64,000 nt of DNA from an uncultured Sutterella sp. Its GTDB lineage: Bacteria; Pseudomonadota; Gammaproteobacteria; Burkholderiales; Burkholderiaceae_F. A program made the translations under genes and the position numbers. Positions 1 through 9,300 of the stretch are shown here, piece after piece. The notes below the pieces were generated by a model that worked only from the letters and a program-made list of their open reading frames with translations, had not been told where the DNA came from and made no database searches. The stretch covers positions 1 through 64,000 of the forward strand of contig UQNA01000002.1 in the NCBI GenBank assembly GCA_900542195.1. The letters run 5' to 3'. Every line of letters begins with the position of its first letter. Position 1 is the stretch's first letter.

Positions 1-1
1 C

Positions 2-529
2 TCATGCCGAGCACACAAAAAACTTGTCCGGGTTGTAACCTGCGGAAAGCAGCTCTCCTTTGGCAATAAGCCAACCTCCAAAACTTTCCAAGTCTGAAAC
101 TGCTGCTTTTTTCCCTCTAGCATCCGCTAGAGTCTTTATCGAGCTGTCCGATCTTACGATAATGGTTGAAGCTACTGAATCCGTGAGATTCGAAGTCTCT
201 TTATTCTCTTTAGTCGCGACCTGAAGGGCTCCGTGGGTCTGCATCAGGCTGACATAAGTAAACGCATTTGAAATTAAAAAATCCGGCTTGTATCTCTCTA
301 TATCTTCTAGTATGTTGCCCGGATTTATATCGACTAAATTGAATTGATATTGTGGAAGGCTCTCCATCAAATGATCAACGGTTGGAGAGTAAGACTCTAT
401 GTAGAAAGTTGGAGAAAAAGTATCCACCAGCCCGATGGTAACAGTCGGTTTATTTTCTGATGGCAGGCCCTGGCTGGAAAAGACAAAAAGCAATGCCAGA
501 AGGGCAAATTTGATTTGGGATTGCTTCAC
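2..529 (-). CDS. TtrS/PhnD-like periplasmic binding protein, truncated at window edge
   Basis: The product starts with a short signal peptide (basic start, hydrophobic core at about residues 8-20). It continues as a type-2 periplasmic binding fold of the PhnD / TtrS sensory-domain kind, with an opening 'VTIGLVDTFSP' strand and the segments 'KPDFLISNAFTYV' and 'LADARGKKAAVSD'. Family domains usually run to about 250 residues or more. Here the frame closes at a TGA after 175 residues, just past a run of six A on the + strand (17-22), so a frameshift or truncation is likely, but the window ends there. The GTG at 529 is the only plausible start because an in-frame stop lies shortly upstream. By family it would bind a small anion or oxyanion in the periplasm; the ligand cannot be read from sequence. 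Confidence 0.6.
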   Translation of the reverse strand: MKQSQIKFALLALLFVFSSQGLPSENKPTVTIGLVDTFSPTFYIESYSPTVDHLMESLPQYQFNLVDINPGNILEDIERYKPDFLISNAFTYVSLMQTHGALQVATKENKETSNLTDSVASTIIVRSDSSIKTLADARGKKAAVSDLESFGGWLIAKGELLSAGYNPDKFFVCSA

Positions 530-631
530 ACCTATTCTCGTTTTATTTTTCTTATGGTAAGAATTTAATAAAGCTGTTTCAATATAACAATAGGTATATT
601 TCTTATGCGTTTCGGCTTGAAAAATTTTTTT

Positions 632-1408
632 CTATTCTATTAATTTTTTTAAACCTGCTTTTCTAATTAAAAACTTCGCAATCTTTTGAGGCCAATTCAC
701 AGGTTCAAGATTCAAGACAGGTAACTCGCAATATCTAATCTTGTTCTTTGTCAACCAAACATCCAGAAGTCTCTCGGAGAGGAAGCCATAGACCCGAGCA
801 TCATTTTTTGAATACTCCGAAATATTCAAAGTATTCTCAACTTCCGCCAAAACTGAAAAAAGCCACGTGCAATACTCATCGAAGAGTTCCTTTTTCATCA
901 CAAACATATTGAGCAAATGAAGCTTCTTAGAATTCATTACTTGTTCAAAAGCCGGAAGATAAGTCGGACAGATCTTCCTAATAGCCTTTTCTAATGCAAG
1001 GAGATCTTCTTCATGATGTGCATGAACATATTGACTTCGGACAGTTTCGACGAAGTAATTTCTCTTCACGGGCAAGATGACTTGATTTTCTCGTAAGTAT
1101 TTCTCAATCTCTTGGGCGTCCAAGATATTGGCAAACTTTCCTTGAACTTTAGAGTTTCCCTTGAAATATCTTCGATAGTGAACAAGGCCAACGACATCGG
1201 CATCTTTGATATTTTTCCAGATCCAAAAGTAACCGGTCAGCTCACAATAATTCGGATTCTTTTCTGAAATATTCAGACCGGTATTATCTCGTTCACCCTT
1301 TAGTCCTAGATCTTTCCGTAATGAGGCCCCGACTTCTAAAGGAATATATATGTCGTCCTCAGGCATCTCATAATTTTTGTGAGCCGCTATAAAAATCTTA
1401 ATCGACAT
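632..1408 (-). CDS. DUF4422 family glycosyltransferase-like protein
   Basis: The 258-residue soluble product matches the DUF4422 family (capsule/exopolysaccharide glycosyltransferase-like). It has the N-terminal 'KIFIAAHKNYEMP' strand, the 'YCELTGYFWIWKN' segment that follows an 'NISEKNPNYCELT' stretch, and 'DVVGLVHYRRYF', the most recognisable family block. Members are usually found in surface-polysaccharide clusters, where they are thought to transfer sugars, but biochemical evidence is thin. No other polysaccharide genes flank it here, so it is isolated or the end of a cluster outside the window. It starts at the ATG at 1408, preceded by GAGG. It is divergent from the XRE regulator to its right, and the shared upstream region carries a long AT dyad (1487-1510). 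Confidence 0.75.
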   Translation of the reverse strand: MSIKIFIAAHKNYEMPEDDIYIPLEVGASLRKDLGLKGERDNTGLNISEKNPNYCELTGYFWIWKNIKDADVVGLVHYRRYFKGNSKVQGKFANILDAQEIEKYLRENQVILPVKRNYFVETVRSQYVHAHHEEDLLALEKAIRKICPTYLPAFEQVMNSKKLHLLNMFVMKKELFDEYCTWLFSVLAEVENTLNISEYSKNDARVYGFLSERLLDVWLTKNKIRYCELPVLNLEPVNWPQKIAKFLIRKAGLKKLIE

Positions 1409-1486
1409 ATCCTCAGACCTAAATATTTCAACTTGAAAAGTTTAATCGATTTCTTCTTTTTGCAAATCGTTCTATTATTTACAAAG

Positions 1487-1510
1487 TAGAAAAAACGTTT
1501 ATTTTTTCTA
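1487..1510. promoter_or_regulatory. AT-rich 9-bp inverted repeat, candidate operator
   Basis: Perfect 9-bp arms (TAGAAAAAA and TTTTTTCTA) flank a 6-base centre. The dyad lies between the divergent DUF4422 gene and the XRE regulator, and a further half copy (ATTTTTTCT) follows at about 1524-1532. The position suits an autoregulatory operator for the XRE protein; that role is inference. Confidence 0.35.
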
Positions 1511-1560
1511 GAGTTAGAAATAGTATTTTTTCTCCGATATCCTAGGAATTACAGCCCATC

Positions 1561-1590
1561 TTGAATTAACCAATAAATTTAGATTAAAAT
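1561..1590 (+). promoter_or_regulatory. Putative sigma-70 promoter of the XRE gene
   Basis: A -35-like TTGAAT (1561-1566) and a -10-like TAAAAT (1585-1590) are separated by 18 bases, about 45 bases ahead of the gene's start. Matched by eye only. Confidence 0.4.
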
Positions 1591-1636
1591 CCCTGCACAT
1601 CCTAAAAATATGGGATGGCGATTAGGAGGTCAATTT

Positions 1637-2050
1637 ATGGAGAACGACCCGCAAGTTAGAGCTGGGTTATCACAAAGATTACAAGAGCTAAGATTGGAAA
1701 ACCAAATGACGCAAGCAGAACTTGCTCGTCTTTGCGATATTCCTCAGCCTGTGTTGTCTTTGTACGAAAAGGCCGACAGTAACAGAATGCCCACTCTGTA
1801 TGGACTTGTGAAACTGGCAAATGTTCTTCGTGTTTCGACTGATTATCTTCTGGGCCGTACAAATGAGAGAACCGGCAGCGCGAGTTTTATGCCGGAAGAT
1901 TCTGTCTTAAAAGAGCTCTCAGTCAAAGACAGACAGATTCTCATTCATATTGCTAAAGCGCTTTTACTTGCAGCGAAAACAAAACAAGAAATAATGAGAA
2001 GTAAAAAGATTCCGAATAAAGCAGAGCAAACGCCCGATACAGGCGCCTAG
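1637..2050 (+). CDS. XRE-family (lambda repressor-like) transcriptional regulator
   Basis: This is a 137-residue DNA-binding protein. The first 75 residues form a Cro/C1-type helix-turn-helix: 'RLQELRLENQMTQAELARLC' leads into the recognition region 'PQPVLSLYEKADSNRMPTL' and closes with 'ANVLRVSTDYLLGR', the standard end of an HTH_3 domain. The C-terminal 60 residues are helical and charged, and may mediate dimerisation. The start is placed at the ATG at 1637 because a strong AGGAGG (1624-1629) precedes it with good spacing; the in-frame ATG at 1610 has no such site. The protein resembles small phage or house regulators. Its targets are unknown, though the dyad upstream at 1487-1510 is a natural candidate for autoregulation. 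Confidence 0.85.
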   Translation: MENDPQVRAGLSQRLQELRLENQMTQAELARLCDIPQPVLSLYEKADSNRMPTLYGLVKLANVLRVSTDYLLGRTNERTGSASFMPEDSVLKELSVKDRQILIHIAKALLLAAKTKQEIMRSKKIPNKAEQTPDTGA

Positions 2051-2122
2051 ACGTTTTTTTCTTTGCTGCTTTAATAATTTTTTAGTTATTTCGCTTTTCC
2101 AGTGTTAGAATAAAAAAATGTT

Positions 2123-2199
2123 GCGCCAGTAGCTCAGTTGGATAGAGTACTTGGCTACGAACCAAGGGGTCGTGGGTTCGAATCCTGCCTGGCGCGCCA
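2123..2199 (+). tRNA. tRNA-Arg (anticodon ACG)
   Basis: A 77-base cloverleaf with encoded CCA. The acceptor arms are GCGCCAG (2123-2129) and CTGGCGC (2189-2195). The D arm contains AGCTCAGTTGGATAGAG. The anticodon arm is CTTGG / CTACGAA / CCAAG, with anticodon ACG at 2157-2159. The T loop is GGTTCGAATCC. A TAGAAT at 2106-2111 is a plausible -10 box. It borders an unrecognised gene and the giant adhesin locus, so it could be an integration site, although no duplicated tRNA end was noticed. Confidence 0.97.
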
Positions 2200-2304
2200 A
2201 TGATGGTCCGAGACGCTTAACTGCTTCTCGGACCTCCTGTTTTCTATTCTCCTCCGCTAGATTTCTAAGCCTTAATCGGATGATCTTACGGAGAGGAGTC
2301 TCGT

Positions 2305-2835
2305 CTAAACCACTGCGTTCTTCCGGCCCTCTAGCAAGGCTCTCTGTGCCTGCCATTTATTCCGAAGCACTCTTACGGCCTCTTCAGCAGTCAGGACCGC
2401 CTCACAGACGTGTTCAATGAAATAGATAGGTACTGCTTTGTTTTTATAGGTGGCTCGGACGGCTTCTATTACGTCCTTTCTTTCCTCTGACCGTGCCTTT
2501 GTCACGTAGTCCGAGCAGATTCGGCGAGAGTTTATCCATAACCAGAAAATGTAATCCTTGTTATTTCCTCCTCTTGCGATGTCAGCACCTTTAGACAAAG
2601 TGCAGATCGATGAGACGCTCACAAATTCTGATTGGTCCGGACGGTTAGGTACAAATCTAACGTATCCAATCAGCTTTCTCTCAGCGGCGACCGGTAATCT
2701 TACTTCACCGCTGTAAAGCTTCTCAGGCTCATACCCGAAAATAATAGGTTCAAAAAATTCGATGAATGGCAACCGACCTCTAGCAACAAATGCTGGGTTC
2801 TTGGAAGATTTTCTGAATTGTTTCAATGTTCTCAT
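2305..2835 (-). CDS. Hypothetical protein next to tRNA-Arg
   Basis: This 176-residue soluble protein is not recognised as any family. It has no signal peptide or membrane segment. The N-terminus is basic ('MRTLKQFRKSSKNPAFVARG'), the centre is mixed and beta-like ('KLIGYVRFVPNRPDQSEFVSV', then 'YIFWLWINSRRICSDYV'), and the end is helical ('LTAEEAVRVLRNKWQAQRA'). The start is taken as the ATG at 2835, with a weak GGAACGAG ahead. A TTG four codons upstream also reads in frame but lacks a ribosome site. The gene points toward the tRNA and lies between it and the adhesin's end, a position typical of island cargo. Function unknown. Confidence 0.55.
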   Translation of the reverse strand: MRTLKQFRKSSKNPAFVARGRLPFIEFFEPIIFGYEPEKLYSGEVRLPVAAERKLIGYVRFVPNRPDQSEFVSVSSICTLSKGADIARGGNNKDYIFWLWINSRRICSDYVTKARSEERKDVIEAVRATYKNKAVPIYFIEHVCEAVLTAEEAVRVLRNKWQAQRALLEGRKNAVV

Positions 2836-2847
2836 TGCTCGTTCCAA

Positions 2848-3280
2848 TAAAATTCATTAGAAAACAAAGCCGTTTGCAATAAATATTCGGCTCGTCCTTC
2901 GGAACACCGGACAGAAAATCGGCACAAAAATAGCCCAATCCTGACCAAAATCAGTGTTCTTTAGATTCTTTGGAACGATTAAAAATTAACCCATTGGTCT
3001 CAGAAATTAAATATTTGACACTTTATTGTACACTATTTTGTCGCAAAATATAAAAGTTGTCTTAGAGGTGCTTCATCAAGTTGGGCTGTTTGGCACTTTG
3101 AGCAAAAATTTGCCTCCTTGGGAAAAACTTGATGAGGAAGAAGAACAACTTCCTCTTCTGGCTCAAGTTTGCGCTTTCCACTCAAGATTCTTTTTACAAG
3201 TTCTAATTCGTGGTCTGAGACTCAATAGAAAAATAAGAGTAATACCTGGGAAGGTAGAGGCAGCTTCTCAACAAATAAAA
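2848..3280. other. Intergenic stretch beyond the TpsA 3' end
   Basis: About 430 AT-rich bases with no gene I can support. A TTG-initiated frame of 109 codons runs on the + strand from 3026 to 3355, but it crosses the terminator and the end of the adhesin gene and resembles no family I know. A perfect TTGACA at 3015-3020 has no convincing -10 partner at normal spacing. Confidence 0.5.
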
Positions 3281-3310
3281 CTCCCGAGGATTTCTGAAGA
3301 TCTTCGGGAG
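3274..3310 (-). terminator. Rho-independent terminator of the giant adhesin
   Basis: Arms CTCCCGAGGAT (3281-3291) and ATCTTCGGGAG (3300-3310) form an 11-bp stem with one G-U pair. On the minus strand a T-rich tail follows (3274-3280). It lies 12 bases past the adhesin stop codon. Confidence 0.8.
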
Positions 3311-3322
3311 TCTTGCCTTTCT

Positions 3323-6300
3323 CTAATTTCCTTCTGGAATATTTATAGTCACTAAGTTATCCTCCACTAACTCTCTTGGCAAATAAGTTTCTTCATCAGA
3401 ATCCTCTTGACGCCATTTAAGGAAGGAGAATTCTCCATTGCGGTTAATCACGTCTTTCATTCGGATCACCAGGCCACGATGAGTTCGATCTAGTCCGAAT
3501 ACTTCTGTTACCAGAGAGGAGAAATGTGGAACAACACCGAAGGGGACATCCTCCGCATAAGTTCCCGTTACTCCCTTAATATTCAAGAATCCGTATAGAT
3601 CAGGGCCGTTTTCAAGCACGTAAACACCTTTACCTAAGACGGGGCCAAAAATACTTCCCTGTCTGGTAACAGCAATCATGCCGGGAGTTTGGAACGTTTC
3701 AGCAACGATGTTACCGTTACCGTTATACAACATAACCGAACGATTGCTTCCAACGTTTCCTACCTGAATGTTTCCAGTGACGCCGTTGGCTCTTCGATAA
3801 ATATCTACGTAGTCCTGACCGAAAACCGAACCTATATTAATTTCAGCGTTTCCGGAAAGAATGCCTACAGATTTACCATGAACCGAATCGAATTCAATTG
3901 CTGAACCTTCTTTGTCATAAAGAGAAGATGAAATTTCAATCCCCGCCTTAGACACGATTGACGATCCGCTAACGGAGGCTGAATGAAGCATTACCTCATT
4001 CTTCGCCGATATCGAGTTGCCAATATTCAGCGCATTTTCTTCTCCATGAATTGATACATGGCCGTTAACAACTCCGCCTTGAGAGGCATTTACATACACC
4101 GTTGTTGCAAAGCCAGTCAAAGCTAAATTGACGTCTTTACCTGCTTCAAGAACAGCTTCTGTAATGTAGTTTCCGCCAAACTCACCAGCTTCTCCCATCT
4201 TGGTCACAGAGCCTAAGACAATACTGCCATTCGCCGTTGCTTCCAATCTTTCAGCCGTAACACCGGTATCTCCTTTATTCTGTCTCTGATAGACATCGTT
4301 ACCTGCCTTTAGGACTACCAGATGAGTACTTAGATCAGTTTCTTCATCCCAAGCTCCTATCCTAGTTTGATCCAACAAACGAATATCTCTTGAGGCCTGA
4401 ATTCGAACGTCTCCGGAGTCATCTGTCGTATACACCCAAGAATCGCCCTGCATCCTCACGTCACCCGCAAACGCAGTAACCTCGACATTAGCGCCTTTGA
4501 TTTCACTTCCGCCAGCGAGTGTGACATTTGATCCCAAGAGGTCAATGTCGGAATCAGAAAATATATCTGCACGTCCTTGTACAGTGAGAAGACCGTTAGC
4601 TGCCAGAACTACATTTTCTCTTGCTGTTATAGAAGCGTCCGAGGCAAGAGTCAGATCCCCTAAGGAATCAAGAACAACTCCTCCATTCTCAGAAAACACT
4701 TCAGAAGCAGAGTCAAAGCGGAGGTTTCCTCCCGCGATGTTTACATAATTATCAGAAGAAATCTTGGTACTTCCTTGAGCAACAAGGTTTCCATCGGCTA
4801 ATAAAACAACTTCTTGCGGTGCTTTAACCGAAGCATCGGCAGCAAGAGTCATATCGCCCAACGACTTGAGCCTAACCTCCCCATTCTCCGATAGAACCTC
4901 GGAAGAACCGTCAACACGTATTTCTCCGCCTTGAATATAAACTTTGTTCTTTGAAGATATCTCGGTAGTACCCTGGGTGGAAAAGCGTCCTTCAGCAGAT
5001 ATGGAAACGCCAGCCTCTCCTTTCACGCTTGCATCAGAGGCAAGAGTCAAATCTCCCTTGGAAAGAATTTCAACGCTGCCATTGCCCGAGAGAATTTCAG
5101 AAGTACCGTCAACACGTATTTCTCCGCCTTGAATGTTGACGTTCTTATCCGAAGAAATCTCGGTTGTACCCTGGGCAACCAAACGTCCGGCAGCAGATAT
5201 GGAAACACCGGCAGGTCCTTTAACGCTTGCATCCGACGCAAGGGTTATACCGCCCGTGGATACCAGGTTAACGCTGCCGTCCGTCGTCAAAACTTCAGAC
5301 GTTCCGTCCAAGTGAATTTCACCGGCGTAAACGTCAACATTCTTTTCGGAAGCAAGGTAGGCATCTCCACCAATGGTAAGCTTGTCTGCTGCATCCAAAT
5401 CTACGGATTCTTCTCCGTAAATAATGGCTGTTCCTTCCAATAGGACAGAACCGCCTGTACTTCTTACAGTCAGATTTCCTTCGGTAGGCTCGGCGGAGGG
5501 TGTCAAGGCCACAAGAAGAGCCTCATCTCCAAATTTCACATCCTTTCCTCCAACTACGGAAATATCGGCCTCTGAAATTATCCAAGCTCCCTCACCAAAA
5601 ACGGCATTTCCTCCGGAGACAATCGAAACATCTGATCGGCCTTTTGCCCGCCCTTTCTCATCTGCAATCACGCTGCTCTTTTCAGTAGCGATAAATGCGT
5701 CGTCTCCAATGACAAAGTCTTCTCCTGACTTAATCGAAAGATCTCCGCTAACATACACATCAGCATCATTGCCAATACAGACACTGCCTTGCTCTGCTTT
5801 AATAGTCGTAAGGTTATCAGCCCCAATTTCAAAACGATCTGCAATAGTGACGTTCCCAGTATGGCTCTTAATGTCAACAGTTCCCGACTCATTTGGATAA
5901 TTTGAATCCACTATTGAGTGAATAAATGCGTCAGACCCGAGCGAGACATCCTTCTGAGCAGAGACATTTATCACGTTGGCATACAAGTCTGCACTCTCTC
6001 CGATTGAAAGATTTCCTCCGGACTGTACATTAAGCTTACTTATCCCAGAAGTGTTAATTGCGTGAATTTGAGAGTTGGACCCAATATCCAGATCTCCTGA
6101 TTCTGTAAACAACGTTGTGTCTTTACCAGCGGTTATCACCAGATCATGATCAATCGTCAAGCCCTTATTGCCGTATACCTTTGCTGCGCCATTTGGAGTG
6201 TTAATGTTAAATGCACCGCCAGTCACTGAAAATTCTTTTTGGGACCCAACTTCAACTTTAGCATTTTCCCCCGATGCGGAAATATTTACATTCCCATCGA

Positions 6301-9300
6301 CAATCCAATTGTCTGCAGCTTCAATCGAAATATTTCCACCCAAGGAGGAAAGCTCGATTGATTTGCTATGGATGGAAGTTGCATCAACATCGATATCCCC
6401 TTTTGTTTTGATATCAACGGAATGATCTGCCGAAATACCCTTTGCCTTAACATAAGCAGAGTCGGCAACCAAAGAAGGAAGCTTTAAACTGCCCTCTGTG
6501 GTGATTGATGCCTTTTGAGCAGCAGAGATACTATCCGCATTAATAAATGAAAGAGAATCTAAACTTACTGCTCCATTAGCAGAAGTTATCTTTTGAACAG
6601 TAATGCCATTATTGTCGCTGGTTACTGAAACATCTTTAGAGGCTTCTATGGTTGTGGCTTCCACCTTCTCTTTTCCAACGATAGAGACACTTCCGGACTT
6701 ACTTTGAATAGTTCCTGCAGCTAGGACCTCTCCCTCAGAGCTTTTAACAAGAATATCTCCATTAGCATCTCCAGTCGAGGTAATTTGTCCAACAGAAACT
6801 TTCTTAGTGCCGGCCAGTGTAATCTTTTCCTTGGCTTCCACTTCTCCTATTGAGAGCTCTTCAACAGCGACATTAACCGTACCAGCTGCCTGGACCTTGG
6901 CAATCGTTTGAGCTCCTGTCTTGGCAAGAATCTCAACGTTTCCAGCGTCTATACTCAATTTTGAAGAAGAGTTGAGTCCCGTGAGTTCTCCCTTTTCAGC
7001 GCTAAGACGAAGATCTTTTTTCAATTTAAGGTTGTCGTACTGATTCAACGCACTTACATCCAGATTCTTACCAGATTTCAAATCAATTGAGTCTGCGATG
7101 GTTATATTGGGCTTTGCCTCTTCGGATAGTACTTTGAAACCCACGTCTCCCTCTGTACTCGTCATGTTCAACGAATCAGAGGTCAGAGTATTTGTCTTGA
7201 GAAGCGCTGTTCCTGAATCGGAACCAATGAACGTACTTTGTGCCTCCAGTGCAGTTGCAGAGACTGTAGCTCCCGATTGTCCCTTGACTGTGAGCTCTTT
7301 CTCTACTTCTACCTTTTGTTGTACATTCATATCTGCAGAACCAGCTGTCGATGAGAGTGCCAAAGAACCCTCAGCTGTAAGCGTCTGTGCTTTGATATCA
7401 ATGTTAGAGCCAGCATTTATTTCAGCTTCGGCATCTTTCATTGTTACAGCACCTGCATTAACAGTGATCCCGTCTTTGGCAGATAAATCAGAGTTAAATA
7501 CAACGTTAGCTGCTTTAGCATTGACTAATACGCTTGATTTTTCGGCAGTGAGCTTATTCAGTTCAAGGTCTTTCTTAGACGCTAAAGCAATTGTTCCGGC
7601 AGTTACTTCAATATTCTCTAACCCAGAAATAGACTCTGCATCAACGACTAATGCCGAATCCATATCCAACGCTGTTGTACCAAATTTAGTCTGCCCAGTT
7701 GACTTGACATTCAAAGACTTACCTTTCACTTCTCCCGAAATTGTCACAGCATTGCCTGACACATTCGAATCGTTGAAAGTGTTTTGTGATGCGGTTAAAG
7801 TGACATTCCCCTTTTCAGCTGAAATAGTTCCAGCGTGGCTTAGATTGCCACTGCCAAGAGATACAGCTACATTAGATTCGTTAGCCTTTAACGTTCCCAG
7901 AGCAAGATCTCCTGAACGTGCAGCGATAGAAACCGATCCTGCTGAGATAGTAGAGTTTTCTTGGATTCCCTCAATCCTCTCTGCAGAAATCTTGAAGTCT
8001 CCAGCGAGGTCAATCTCTCCGTCCAGATCGACTTTAGCGGTTTTTTGGGCCTGAATATCAACTGTTTTCTGGGCAGTAATTTTTGCCGAGGAATTCTCAG
8101 TAAACCCTGTCGTAGTTACATTCTCTTCGCTAGATTTAAGAATGACTGACTCAGCCTCGATTGTATCGGCTTTAACGCTAATATCCCCTCGCGTCTCGAT
8201 ATTAATAGGAGAATTATCTTTGCTGATAACCTTCTTTGCTTTCAAATCGACGCTATCAGCCGTAACGGCAGGAAGTGTCAGTTCTCCTCCGGTACCAATA
8301 CCCAGCTTACCCTTGGCTGCTGAAATTGACTGAGATTTTACAAACAACGGAGCATCCAAAGTTACTCCAGCCGTATCCGAAGTCAAGGTTCCAAGTTCAA
8401 TTCCATTAGTCTCGCTTGTTACTTCGATATCCTTAGATGCATGGAGGTCAGCAGCCTGAACTTTTTGAGCCCCAGAAATTTCTATTGAACCCGTGTTGCT
8501 AACTAAGTTTCCCGATATCGATACATTGCCACTTGTACTTGAAACTGATATAACGCCTTCAGCCTCTGCTGCGTCCATAACCACATCATTCTGAGCAGTT
8601 AATGTGACCGCTTCTGCAGAATTAACCTTTCCTGTTGTTGTCAGGGATGTACCAGCGTTGGCAATTATTGAACCACCTTGTGAGGTTAAGGCCCCTGTCT
8701 TCAGCTCTGTTCCGGATTTAACAGTTATTGAACCACCTGTTGAAGTAAGAGCACCGGCTGTTACATTGGCCTCAGAACTTGTCAATTGAATTTCTTTTGC
8801 CGTTACCTTTCCGACGCTTAAGGTTTCCTGAGCCGTTAAAGTGGCAACGGCTGCTGAATCTACAGTTCCGGTTGTCAGAGTAGTGCCTGCCTTAGCAGTT
8901 ATTGAACGTTCTGTAGACTTCAAGTCGTCCGCTGTTATATCTGCCTCTGAGCTTGTCAATTGAACTTCTTTGGCCTCAACGTCGGATACTTTCACTGCAT
9001 CCTTCGCTGTTAATTCAGCAAGATCAGCTGAATGTACCTTCCCCGTTGTGGTCAAAGTCGTTCCCGCTGTCGCGGTTATTGAGCCTTCTTTAGACGTCAG
9101 TGCACCAGCAGTAACAGCACCGTCTGTACTTGTCAATTGAATAGCTTTGGCCGACACATTGCCAACGGCCGCTGCGTTTGCAGCCTTAACTTGGACATTT
9201 CCAGACTCGCTTTCCAAATTACCGCTAACAACGCTTCCCTGTCCGGAGAGTTTAATGTCTCCGCTCAGGGATAAATTAGAGTTACGCTTCGGCTCTTTAA

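Noticed and set aside
2105..2420. Frames on both strands covering tRNA-Arg
   Set aside because: They run through the tRNA and are artefacts of its sequence.
3026..3355. 109-codon + strand frame
   Set aside because: It starts with TTG, crosses the adhesin's terminator and coding end, and resembles no family.
4560..5350. CRISPR array
   Set aside because: The repeated units are coding, 198 bases long and without unique spacers; they are protein repeats.
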